Counted from the stretch's first letter, positions 49,305 through 60,760 are shown. The stretch is 64,000 nucleotides of DNA from Boletus sp. NGJ (GCA_019096195.1 JAGTXK010000243.1:310001-374000), one strand, 5' to 3'. A program made the numbers and translations. The notes: a model not told the origin generated them from the sequence alone.

Positions 49305-49557
49305 TTCGTAGAACTAGAGAAGAACACGATATAGTGGGAGAAGAGGGTGGTATTCTAGCTGAGGGCATGCAGACCACGTAGTGGACACTGAAATACTGAT
49401 GGTGCAGCGAGGTAAACATGTTGGGGCTTAGTCAGACGTATTTTTGCATGAACTTCGGTGTTGCACTGTCTGTCGGGTAGAGCTTGCGTTCTACTTTACA
49501 GCCAGTGCGACGTCGTGACGCCACCGTCAGATCACCCGCCACCTCCACAACCTCCAT

Positions 49558-49777
49558 CAGACTCTCCGAGAAGATACCTTGGCCGGATGTACCGACGGAC
49601 TGGAAACGATTGAAGAAACGTGAGATCTCGCAGCGCCGGGAGTTTGTATGGTTCCTGATGTGACGTCAGTCTCCAACAACGCCAGACGTTCGATCAACAG
49701 CCCAGGAAGTATTGTTGTTCGTATCGGATACCCTGGTCCAAGAGCATATCAATGTTGCTACAACATCGTTCCACTAG
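49558..49777 (+). pseudogene. Kinase C-lobe relic of the kinase-GTPase family
   Basis: On the plus strand, LSEKIPWPDVPTDWKRLKK and, in a second frame, SPTTPDVRSTAQEVLLFVSD closely match the last kinase exon of kinase-GTPase 1 (LSEKMPWPDVPTAWKRLKK, SPRAPDVRPSAQEILSFISD), which lies 1.4 kb away on the other strand. The frame changes between the two blocks and neither the N-lobe nor a G domain is present. It is an inverted, truncated duplicate. Confidence 0.75.
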
Positions 49778-50300
49778 TAAGCCAACACGTGCTCCCTCGC
49801 ATGTGCGCGTTATTAATCTTACGCACGCACAGAAGGTCGCTCATCGGCAGTAGCTGCGTTTGACCACCCAAACCAGTGAGTCCATAATGTAGAATGTTAC
49901 TCAACGCGAACCATGTCGCGTCTGCTAATTTCATTCAGCGTTCAAGCTCCGGAAGGCTCCGTTACTGGAGCTTTGTACCCTACAACACGGTCTTTCGTCG
50001 ACAATTGTCCTCGGTAAGTCCATTGATACCATTAGTGCACGGGGTATAACATATCGAAGTTGTTGTCAGGCGTCCTCTTCCCAAATTCGCGTACTACGCT
50101 CGGAATCTGTCTATGTGATAGACCTAATAGTAACGTTCGACTTCGAGGAGGTTGTGCTGCCAGATGCCCTGGACGACTTGGAGAAGGCCAAATCCCGCAC
50201 GGGAAATCGCGAAAGCTTGCACTTGCACTTGCACATGCTGCGTCACAGTGAAACATCTCGGTTTGTATCGTAAGCTAGTGCAGAGAAATACGTGAAACCT
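49778..50300. other. Intergenic
   Basis: No gene recognised between the kinase relic and the 3' end of the HET gene. Confidence 0.4.
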
Positions 50301-51868
50301 TTATTTCGATGGTGTGGGGGATCGTATGACGGTTGTTACAAGCGACGAGACAACACCATCTGGTTCAGCTATACCTGCCTCCCTACCCGTGGAGTCCGAT
50401 ACCAGAATGACCATATCACTGTTGGCTGTCTCATGCTTGCCCAAACAGGATATCCGCAACAGGTTGTCCGTGGTGAGCTTCATCCACATCACTTCATCGT
50501 CCTCAGCGACCTCCGAGTAAAGCAAAAAACAGATATATTCCTTCCCAACCATCAACTTTCCTTGCTCACGATTTCGCGCTGCGTGGTGGTTTATAACGCA
50601 TGCCGAGAGTTGTCGAGCGTCGCGGATGGTGATGAACCTGGTCGCCCCGCATTCCACAACGAGATCCCCGTACCTTCCCGAACAACTTTCGTTGTTGGAT
50701 CGTGGTTTCAGGCTAACAAGGAATGGCTTCCCAGGCACCTCTGGTTGTACAACCGAGCAGAACTCCATCGGGACAGGAGGCAACGACTTCAGAGACAAGC
50801 CGTGCGCGGTGATGGTGAACTTCTGCACCCCAACCCTATTCTTCCCCATATCAGCCTCGAACGCGGGGTATGATGCAGGGGACGAGGGAAGAGCAAAGTG
50901 ATCCACGGAGGGTTGTCCGAACCATGCGAACATTTCCCAGCTAGGGTTCTTCGCTGCAACAACCTCGAAAAGGCGTGAAAAAGCCCGCTGACCCTCACCA
51001 TATGCGATGGTGAGACTGACGCGGAAAAAACCAATGAGACAGTAAGCCCTATCCTCAACAAGAGTCGTCTGCCGCTTCGACGCCCAGGACATGATCTCCC
51101 AGAAATTACGTCCCTGGACTCCCTGGCTGTTATCGGCAGTCAGCACTGCTTTGGAAATGCCGGTGATGCTCTCAAGAGGGTGGATTTCATCGACGGATTT
51201 TCTATCGTCATCGATCGTGGAGGAGGTGAAGGGCCGCCAGTTTTTGTCATAAAACTTGAGACGTCTAGGGGCCAAGAGCTCCTGAAGTGTCCAGCCTCGT
51301 GTGAACCACGACTCGCTGTCCCAGTCTGCGTACGAGGTGGATTCTGCGAGGTGGACGATACAAAGGTACGAGTTTGCATACCACTTGTACATCCCATGAA
51401 TTGCCTCGCTGAGTTCAGCCGCGTTCGTTTTATCTATACAGCAAGTATCGACCCAGGCCAGCTTGCGTCCCAGCTTGCGAGACGTCTTGCAGAATTGCAC
51501 GAGTTTATTGAACTTGGATGCTTGTCGTTTCCCAGCAGAAACATCCTCATAAGTGGGTTCACCGGTGATCTCGTCCCAGCGATGAGATAAGATGTCATAT
51601 TTCACGATCTCTTGGATGATTTGTCTGAGCACAGTCTCGCGCTGAGGCTGGTACGTAGCTAAGGGGTCGCTGTGGAATCTTCGAATGCGTTCCTGGATCT
51701 GCTCGTCAGTGACGCTCGCGATCTTGTCTTGGAAGACGCGAAAGACGTCTCCCCGTGAGACGAATTGCAGATTTGACGTATCGATGAGGCGGGAGGGTAT
51801 TTCATTGTTGATATACTCTTTGAAGGCATCGATGATATGGGATGTCGGCTGCTCGTCATCAACATTAG
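50301..51868 (-). CDS. HET (heterokaryon incompatibility) domain protein
   Basis: One long minus-strand frame of about 520 residues. After a 70-residue N-terminal helical stretch it shows the three HET blocks. YDILSHRWDEIT and the acidic-aromatic YEDV come first, then KLAWVDTCCIDKTNAAELSE with GMYKWYANSYLCIVHL, then WFTRGWTLQELLAPRRLKFYD, followed by ESITGISKAVL. The remainder, including CLIGFFRVSLTIAYGEGQRAFSRL, is the usual downstream segment of basidiomycete HET proteins. HET proteins of filamentous fungi trigger cell death on non-self recognition after hyphal fusion. The 5' end is unresolved: the frame opens at an acceptor-like CTTCAG before 51868, has no early in-frame ATG, and the nearest upstream ATG exon (MPSLRGIFWNKKRKKS, near 51962) does not join in phase. 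The stop is at 50301. Confidence 0.88.
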
Positions 51869-52697
51869 CTGAAGAGGATTAAATGATTCGTATCTGATTC
51901 CTAACCAACGTCTTCAACGACTTTTTTCTCTTCTTATTCCAAAAGATTCCCCTGAGAGATGGCATATTATACTGCTGCCTATTGGAAGATGAATATCGAG
52001 CTCGTAGCAATTTACCGAGATGATAGGGAGAAGGCAAACGGGATACCTCGTAGAACTAGATCCCGTGCCCCAAGGAAAATCGGAAACACTATATGTCCGC
52101 GTACGTTCGAATCGAGATCAATTGCGGCACGCATTACAGACGTTTCCTATAATATCCCGAAATTTGATCCATGTATGTTGAACACCCAGGATCGATGCAG
52201 TGACGACGACACAAAAGGATCTAGAGTTAGGAGTGCCACCGATGTTTAAACGTAAATTTACCCCCGCCCAACCCACATCTCCATCCTCATTGATTCCTCA
52301 ACTTGACTTACGGCGATACCGCATGCTCTCTATAGAGAACTAGACTTTATTCTCGAAAAAAAAGCGGTGGTCCATGCATCCAGGTGCACCGTGTCAACGT
52401 GTAACTTGAACTTGAAGATTGACACGCGGAGTTTTGATTCTAGAGTGTAGTGTTGCTGCCAGCAATGTACATAGCTTACACGAGTATTGTGGAGCCCCAT
52501 CCAACGTGTATTACGGCTCGCATTGCAGACTCACCTCTTCCATGATCTCACAGATCCACGCAGTATCGCCGAGGAAGCAAGAAGCTCAGATACTCTGGTA
52601 CTGCCGATAGCGCCATGTATCCCTTCGTTTAGAACTTAAGCCTCCGAATTCGCCCCGTAGATCTGATAAATTAGCGTCCCAAGCAGTAAGCACACTT
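51869..52697. repeat. Duplicated upstream region of the kinase-GTPase gene (copy at truncated gene)
   Basis: The stretch 52126-52640 resembles 54190-54655 upstream of kinase-GTPase 2. Shared words include ATCCCGAAATTTGATCCA, GTAAATTTAC, CCCACATCTCCA, ACTTGACTTACGGCGAT versus AACTTGGCTTCTGACGAT, and TACCGCCGATAG with CCTTCGTT. The promoter block therefore survives in front of the kinase-less copy, meaning that copy arose by duplication followed by internal deletion of the kinase exons. Confidence 0.7.
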
Positions 52698-53855
52698 CCT
52701 GATTGCGTTAACCTTATTCTTCTCTGTGCAAGCAAGGACGGGATGTGCGGTTCGCTTGGTAGTCTATACTGGTTGATCAACGATTTCTTCTTCGGCGGTC
52801 GTGCCCCAATAGCCTTCGTCGTAACCCACCTTGACACGCTCGATGAACGATGGTGGGAACGCAACCAAGATAGCATCACTAAAAGAACCGGTATCCCAGT
52901 CCAATCTATTCCACATGCGTGCGTCACCACGGTTCAGACAGGTCGCGATCAGTCCAAACAAGTGCTGAGAGCACTCATTCGAACCTACGCCGCTGCTATC
53001 CCCCCGATTCCCCCCTGTCTTGATCTTTCGTCTTGCACGACAGCTTCCCTCGACCTCATCACCCACTGCAGATTGAGCCCTCCCGATGCTACAGCACTAG
53101 TAGAAGGGTTCAGCAGACCACGCAACATTGTCTTTTTTGGGAAGGCAGGTGCCGGCAAGAGCTCGGTCATCAATCTTATCGCTGGGCATCCAGTCGCCAA
53201 TGTCACTTCTGACGTAGAATCCTGCACGTTGGATTCTAGCCCATACACGATCGACACGCCCATGAAACAGTTCGTTATTTGGGACACCCAAGGCTTCAAA
53301 GGAGTACACAACGGTCAGGATGTAACCAAACGAGCTGTAGTGAAGGCCGCTCAGCTTATATGTGGCTTGTTTGAGAGAAGTGGCATTGACCTTCTTGGCT
53401 TCGTCAAGAAACGTGGCAATCTCACCACATCGGAACTGAACTCCTATAGGTTATTCGAAGAATTCCTCTGCAAGGGGCAAGTCCCAGTCGCCGTCGTTGT
53501 CACCCACCTCGAGTGCCACGAGCCAATGGAGCAGTGGTGGGAAATGAATGGTGAAGGCCTGCTTAAGGCCATGAGCGGGAATGTGATCGGTCATCCATGT
53601 ATCACATCCCTAGCGACCCACGACCAGGAGGACTCCGAATTCAGCAAAAACGTGTCGGAATCCAGACTGGCAGTTCGAGCTATGCTCGAGCAGTGCGTCT
53701 CTTTTCCGAATAAGGAGGTAATCTCCGCTCAGTTACCGGCAAATGGGGGTGGGGAGACAGGCCGTGTACCAGAGAAGATGACTGTCGACAACCTCATGGA
53801 TCATTGCGGATTGACGAGGGAGGTGGCCAACCAGGTCATGCAGTTGTGGCTGTGA
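52698..53855 (+). pseudogene. Kinase-less copy of kinase-GTPase 2 (one and a half GTPase domains)
   Basis: Homology to kinase-GTPase 2 begins abruptly at CTTCCTGAT (about 52699), inside the first G domain after its P-loop. From there the frame is open to 53855. An ATG at 52743 would give 370 residues. It contains the end of domain 1 (VVTHLDTLDERWWERN, IPHACVTTVQTG) and a complete second G domain with IVFFGKAGAGKSSVINLIAG, IWDTQGFKG, VVVTHLECHEPMEQWWEMN and HPCITSLATH, then a tail KMTVDNLMDHCGLTREVA. The first domain is useless without its P-loop, but the second is intact with its lysine. This could be a pseudogene or a functional derivative with one G domain. It is called a pseudogene because the promoter-to-frame junction is a deletion scar. 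Confidence 0.65.
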
Positions 53856-55045
53856 TTGGATAGATTTCGATGGGGAAAGCTTGCAACCGATCACCAGGAG
53901 TGAACTCAGCCAACGCAGTTAGGATAAGGTACATGATACGATAAGATACAAGATATCTGGCCAAACATGTAGTAAAGTGGCCCAAAAGTTTCAGATTTGA
54001 AGTGTGGTAGATCTAGATCCTGTACATGCCTCCGAGCGCAGATTTCGGAGCCTCGTTCAAGTTGGATCTAGGCACATCATGACATGCAATATGCATGATT
54101 GACTTCACTATCAAGAACGTTTGTTCCAGATGAAAAATAAACACAGCTTATGAACATATTTGTATGTTCGACACAGCAATTGAGGTCGGTCGCAGTGCGT
54201 GTTGCAGACGTTAATTCGCAGCATCCCGAAATTTGATCCACGTGTTACAACGCATAGAATTATCTGGAGTCGAGTTCAGTTGCCAGTGAACAGGAATCCA
54301 GACGAAGTTTATATGTAAATTTACATCCCCACATCTCCACTGTTACTTAACTTGGCTTCTGACGATTTGCGCAGATGGAGAGAGCAGAGGTGTTCCTTGC
54401 ATCCTGGAAGGTGTATCCGACGTGTCACGATTAAAGCTCTGAATTTGTAACGTAGTCTAACGGTCCACCATTGATGTAGATGCGTGTACACAGCATCATT
54501 GAACGAGTTGTAAAGTTCAGCCGCAACGTTTATTACGGCTCACAGCGCTCGCAGTCCGAAAAGATAACTTACCTTGAAGCGGTGACCTCAATGTCTACAG
54601 AATCACCGTAACTTCTGGTACCGCCGATAGTATTCCTTCGTTCAACACAAAGTGGTTATTGACCCAGCTTGTTATCGAGGTTAATTTTCAAAACAAGTTC
54701 AAATACAGCAGTACCCCTCCAACACTTAGTATACTCTCAGCTTCCTTCTACGGTCCAGGGAAAACCTCTAACATTTCTTCATACGCCGCTTTGCTGCCAA
54801 CCTGTCACAAATTCGCGAATGGCTGTGGAACCAAGAGGCTCGTTATGTAAGACTGCGCGCCAACCACACCACAGGTGCTCCATCAATGATGTTATAAGGG
54901 CCTCACACTATGGTGTCGTGAAACTACAATCGCTCTCACTCCAGTGCTTACTTTCAGGACAGGCGTACTGGAAGACTAGTAGATTTAGCACCTCTGGCAC
55001 ACTTCTGCACTCCACAGTACACTGACACCCATAAGATCCCATAGT
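53856..55045. other. 3' flank of kinase-less copy and promoter of kinase-GTPase 2
   Basis: 54190-54655 is the partner of the duplicated promoter block at 52.1-52.6 kb. No gene in it. Confidence 0.5.
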
Positions 55046-57886
55046 ATGCACTCAGGGTATGTCGTCGTCTTGGTCGTTCGCTTCACTCTGACGTAGGTTC
55101 CTCAGAAGCAGCTCGGTGGATACAACTCTACAAGCTGGTCTCAGCGATCTACCAGATCTCACCATCACGCTTCAGCGGGGTAAGAAACGTATTGTTGGAC
55201 ATGGTTCTCTCGGCACAGTGTATCATTGCTTTGGTGCACAGAGCGAGGAGGTTAGCATGTTCACATCACTTCCCTCCAAGTTTTACCTATATTGCCCGTG
55301 TTCAGGTCGCAGTCAAGGCTGTTGCCTTCCCTCTTAGCCTCGACGGAGCCGAAAAGGATATGATCATGCAGGTAAGTTGACGACAATTTTCCGCCGTACG
55401 TTGTGCTAACTTCTGGTGTGGCCTTAGAAAGTGAGACGCGAGCTTGAAATATGGAGAAGATTAGACCATCCGAACATTGTCCCCCTCTTGGGAACAGCAC
55501 GCGGCGAAGACTTTGGATCTGATCATCCGTGCATGGTTTCGATGTGGATGCCACATGGAACGCTCATTGACTATCTCAAGCATCATGGAACCATGCTTTC
55601 ACTTCCTGGTCGTGTTCACCTTGTATGAGTCATTTTGTGATACTCAGCCAATTTGCGAATGACCTGTTGATGTCACAGATCAGAGGATCGGTTGCCGGAC
55701 TAGAATATTGTAGGTTTACGAACTCTGAGTATCATGGCTTTTATATGACATCTTCATGTAGTACATTCGAAACAAGTTGTTCATGGCGATTTTCACCCCG
55801 TGGGTTGTATCATATGATTGTAACTTTGATTCGCCTGATCTATCATTTATATAGGGCAATATTTTGATTGACGACGAACACAACCCGCGCCTCACTGACT
55901 TTGGGTTTGCTCAAACTCTCAGCCCAGAGCAGGATCAGTTCTCTTACCTTTGGACTGACTCCATTCGTCCTGGAGCAGTGATGTGGGCTGCACCAGAGCT
56001 ACAGTATCCTGACTTATATCCAAATCTTGAGATTGGGGCCACGTTTAACAGCAACATTTACTCTCTTGGTAGTACCATCCTCTTCGTAAGTAGTCTTTGG
56101 TCACTATTCGACTTCTGTCTTGAACTACTGAATTGGACATGCAGATCCTTTCAGGGAAATATCCTTGGAAAAACAGGGGAGAAGCCGAGGTTAAATCAAG
56201 GGAACTGCAGAATCCACCACGCCCAGTGTGGCCTACTAGTATTCCGGACGGTGTTTGGAACTTCATCGAGCGATGTTGGTCTCCACGGCGACCGAAAAAT
56301 CGTCCATCAGCCCAAGAAGTAATGTCGTTCTCCAGCGACAGACTTGAGCGATTAATGCAGCCCAAGTGTGTTGCTATCATAATATCTCTGCTACCTCCTG
56401 ACTCTCGATTAAAGTCCCGCATCTGATATCAATGTCGTGCTATTCGGTGCTGTCGGGTGCGGGAAGAGCTCGATCATCAATCTTCTTACCGAGGAGCCAA
56501 TCGCACAAGTATCCGCGGACGTGGAACCTTGCACCAAGCGACCCCGATGGTACCAGATATCTGTTGGCGAAATGCGAGTCCGATTCTGGGACACGATGGG
56601 ATTCCGCATTGCCCATGGAGGAGAAGTTGGTCCTCTTTCACCTTACGAACAAGCACACGGTGTCTTGCGAAACCTTCCTGATGGCGTTAACCTTATTCTT
56701 CTCTGTGCAAGCAAGGACGGGATGTGCGGTTCGCTTGGTAGTCTATACTGGTTGATCAACGATTTCTTCTTCGGCGGTCGTGCCCCAGTAGCCTTCGTCG
56801 TAACCCACCTTGACACGCTCGATGAACGATGGTGGGAACGCAACCAAGATAGCATCACTAAAAGAACCGGTGTCCCAGTCCAATCTATTCCACATGCGTG
56901 CGTCACCACGGTTCAGACAGGTCGCGATCAGTCCAAACAAGTGCTGAGAGCACTCATTCGAACCTACGCCGCTGCTATCCCCCCGATTTCCCCCTGTCTT
57001 GATCTTTCGTCTCGCACGACAGCTTCCCTCGACCTCATCACCCACTGCAGATTGAGCCCCCCCGATGCTACAGCACTAGTAGAAGAGTTCAGCAGACCAG
57101 TGCGCCCCTTCAATGTTGTCTTTTTCGGAGAAGCAGGGGTCGGAAAGAGCTCGGTCATCAATCTCATTGTTGGGCATCCCATAGCCAATGTCAGTTCAGG
57201 AGCTGAGCCCTGCACATTGGATCCCTGTGCATACAAGATCAGCACTGGGATGCAGCAGTTTCAAATCTGGGACACTCTAGGTTTCGGCTCAGCACCCACT
57301 AAACACAATTTGCCCGACTCTCGAGCTGCAATGACTGCAACCCAGCTGATTCGTCACTTGTCTCGGGAGGGTGGTATTGACCTGATCGTCTTCATCAAGA
57401 TACGCGGGCAGCTCACTTCATCGGAACTCAACTGCTATAGGTTATTCAAGGAGGTCCTTAGCGGAGGCAAAGTCCCAGCTGCGCTCGTCGTCACCCACCT
57501 CGAATCGTACGATCCAATGGAGAGATGGTGGGAAGTGAACGGACAAGGCCTCCTCAATTCCATAGGTGGGATTGCCATAGGGTCATGCATGTATCACATC
57601 GCTAGCCAGCTATGATCCAGACAGCATACAGCTCGACAAGAAACTGTTGGAATCTAGACTATCCGTTCAAGCTATGCTCGAGGATTGCGTTTCTTTTCGC
57701 AACAGACGTGCAAGGATGGAAGGAACCTCTGCTAAACTTTGCCTGAAGGTAACTGGGTGGTGGACAACGCACAGAAAGAAGGTAACTGTCGACAACCTTC
57801 GGGATCGCTGTGGGTTGACCAAGGAGCAGGCCGAGAGACTCATCAGTGTGTACTATGGCAGTGGGGGACTGGATATACATTGTTAG
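55046..57886 (+). CDS. Protein kinase fused to two tandem GTPase domains (kinase-GTPase 2), frameshifted near the 3' end
   Basis: Exons 55046-55056 (11 nt, M-H-S-G), 55106-55250, 55306-55371, 55428-55622, 55679-55709, 55762-55799, 55855-56085, 56145-56365 and 56415 onward join in frame. The kinase has VGHGSLGTVYHC, VAVKAV, RRELEIWRRLDHPNIVPLLG, VVHGDFHPGNILI, LTDFGFAQ, WAAPELQYP and NRPSAQEVM, so all catalytic residues are kept. G domain 1 has VVLFGAVGCGKSSIINLL, WDTMGF, VVTHLDTLDERWW and HACVTT. G domain 2 has VVFFGEAGVGKSSVINLI, WDTLGF and VVTHLESYDPMERWW. Near 57584 an extra G shifts the frame, giving a stop at 57613-57615. In the next frame HACITSLASYD, ESRLSVQAMLEDC and the tail KVTVDNLRDRCGLTKEQA continue to 57884-57886. 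It may make a protein lacking the tail, be a young pseudogene, or reflect a sequence error. Confidence 0.8.
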
Positions 57887-58063
57887 CTGCTCAAAACCAT
57901 TCACATGCAGCTATGATCAGGATGAGATACCATACTATACAATTTCTTATGCAAGGCTGGAAACACGATATTCACCTTGTCAGTACTCTCAAGTCACATG
58001 AAATCGTGTCAAAGTATTCACCGTCTGGGTTGTTCGCATCCATCTAACACGCGTTGCTAAACG

Positions 58064-58380
58064 GATAGGCTATTACCTTCCCTCATGGCTTCAACCGAAC
58101 CGAAAAGGATGCATTCATGCGAATGAGTTGACGACAATTTTCCGCCGGTCTTTCGCTGAGTTCTGGTGTGACACTAAAAAATGACGGGCGAACTTGGAAC
58201 ATGGAGATGATTAGACCATCCGAACATTGTCCCGCCTCTGAGTCCTGAGGATAGCATGCGGCGAAGATTTCGGATCTCATCATCCCTGCGTGGTATCGAT
58301 GTGGATGTCGCATACTACAGTGTAAAGAACGCTCAGTGATGATGTCAATCAGAATGGAACCATGCACGGTACTGTCCTTG
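58064..58380 (+). pseudogene. Kinase N-lobe relic of the kinase-GTPase family
   Basis: DNA closely follows exons 3 and 4 of kinase-GTPase 2 and the intron between them: GCTATTACCTTCCCTC, GAAAAGGAT, GTTGACGACAATTTTCCGCC, TTAGACCATCCGAACATTGT and CGATGTGGATG. The reading frame is disrupted by stops and indels, and no other exons follow. This is the fifth trace of the family in 11 kb. Confidence 0.75.
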
Positions 58381-58989
58381 ACGATGTATCCATCCAGGGA
58401 AATCAAGGAAGCCCATGTTGGGAATCTTCAACCAATGCAATTCCACTATCGAATTTAGAACGTAAGAAAAGTGCGCCTGTTGTCGGTTTTGTAGCCGACG
58501 AGCTGGGTGGTATGTAAGCGATTGTTGGATGTTCGTTAATGTCGTTGCTATAATGTATCGCAGCCCAATGACAGGCGTGCGCTGGACAGGACAAGACTAA
58601 CGGAGCTCGAGCGAGACTGGGATAAGTGCCACGCGGGGTGTAATGTATCCAAGACTCAGTGATGCCACGTGAGCTTCGGACCATCGCCGGCACGACGATT
58701 GGCCGAAGAGGGTTTTCGGGCTCCGACGTCGATGGAACGATAAGAGGCGCGATCGCGCGATTCACTGTGGGAAGTAAAGCCACTCTTCAAAGGTGATGCT
58801 TTCGCTGATCACAGTAAATACAATGAAATGGTCACTATGTTAATGTCCACTTCCATGCAGTGACACAAGGTTATCACTATTATTCATCGCTGCCACTGTT
58901 TTTTGGTGTTGCTCTACAGGTCGAGTGAGAGCTACTACATAGTCTGTCCATGTGGCTCTACCGGTATCCATTGAATATGTATGCATACA
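58381..58989. other. Intergenic
   Basis: A 126-codon minus-strand frame at 58403-58783 has no recognised motif and is not called. Confidence 0.35.
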
Positions 58990-60760
58990 AATTACAATAC
59001 CTTGTCATTGTCATTGTCATTGACCATCATTTCGCCATCTGCAAACTGAGCTGATATCATCCCTGGTGTTCGATCTATGATCCCCCACTTATTCTGAGTC
59101 TTGACAAGCCCAACTACTGCCTGAACACTCCACACATCTGTCACAACACTTGCTAGGCATGATGTCATATACACATTTGTGTCAGATGCTGATTTGCCCC
59201 TGGTATTTCATGGAACAATGAGTGCGAGAACAAGTGTGGTGTTACTGAGACTTTTCCAGTATGTGTCTTTTGGTAGAGTGAGAACGAAAATCTTCTTCAG
59301 GTCTCCATAGCTGACATACTCAACTTCATTCTCTGAGCATGTGTCGAACATGACATGGTACTGTTGACAATGAGATCAGCTCCATGCCCTCAAAGAAATA
59401 TCTTGACATACCTTGACATAATAGTTTCTCCATGCCATATTTCCAGACTTTTGGCAAACTTGCTCTGTTTAGAAACAATCGCCACCATTCCAGATGCATA
59501 GCTTTCCAGCATAATAACTTGGGGCTGGTAAAAGGTGAGTAGTTCTTGAGAGACGCCCACCAATTACTTGAGTGACATATATAGCAATCCTCTGCTGTAT
59601 TTCCAGGTCTACACCATGAACCCTTTTGTACAGAGGGCATAGAATATGGTCTGGATCTGTAAAATTCATTAGTAAACTAATATGATGAATGTAAAATACA
59701 ATTTCCTACACCCATTGACGACCCACTCATATTCAATGGGACCATTGGCCTCGAGCTTATCAAATGACACTAACTTGTCCTAAGCTTGTAGTGTACTGTC
59801 AGTTGCTCTCGGTATATCAAATACAAGAGGTTCTTGTCCATGTTCTTCCAGGTGTTATAATATACAAAATTTTCAAACTTTTCATACGCACACTTACTTT
59901 TCATTTTCGTCAACCTTTTTCTTCATAAGTCACGTGACTGTGCATGTGATCATGGAAACATATCACATGACAGGTCTAGAACCTATGACATCATATGACG
60001 TCACACCTCATGTGATCCACGACTCTTTAATTTCTGCTCTTCTCACACAGCCCTTTTAATCTCCATCTTACTATATTTAGTAAATTATCACACGCACTGC
60101 TTGGTCTGTGTGCATCTCTCTCATGTATATAAAGTAGCATTTTGACAACTGGTAACCCCAGTCTAATCCACTTGTATTCTTCCTCCAACAACTCATTAGC
60201 TTTGGCCATTCTGGTCATTGTAGGGTTGGGAATAGTATGGACTAAGACCCCCCACCTCATCTGTTGAGCCAGGCTTTGTGTAACCTGCGAATAGTTCGAG
60301 CCTTGTGGTTTGTGCTGAAAGGTTCATAACACCAGGAGCAAGAGCGAGAATGAAGTTTGCACTGGAGTATACTGCAATACCATTCCATGAAGAAAGTTCA
60401 AGTGCTCCAAACTGGCCCATAGTCCCAGATACCCTGCGCTAAATGAAGGAGACCATGAATGGTCAATGTACATGTCAACAGGTGTTCTGCTCAATATTGG
60501 TAGTAGTACCTATAAATTTATCAATTTGATGGCATCCTTCATTGAAATCAAATTCAACTCACTTCTCATAGTTACTCACCCACTGAATGAGCCACATTTC
60601 AATATCATTGACCTCTTTGTCCGTAATCTTGAACTGAAGAGTTATCTTCATGATATTCCCAAGCTTACACATGTGGTTGTAGTATTTTTTCTTGACAAAG
60701 CGATTTTCCAGGAGCTTGGGGGCCAGATAGATATGTAATAGAGTAGGCTAAGACTTGATC
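58990..60760 (-). mobile_element. Plavaka-like DNA transposon, transposase relic
   Basis: Minus-strand pieces match the fungal Plavaka (CACTA-related) transposase in order. KYYNHMCKLGNIMKITLQF comes first, then a YYYQY block followed by LTIHGLLHLAQGIWDYGP, then GALELSSWNGIAVYS, and near the end VQAVVGLVKTQNKWGIIDRTPG, the characteristic C-terminal segment. Several in-frame stops (for example right after YYYQY) and frame changes separate the pieces, so it is inactive. The N-terminal half and the terminal inverted repeats are not seen. The stretch is visibly more AT-rich than the host genes. Confidence 0.6.

Noticed and set aside
50292-50873. 193-codon plus-strand frame
   Set aside because: Antisense to the HET gene, no family motif.
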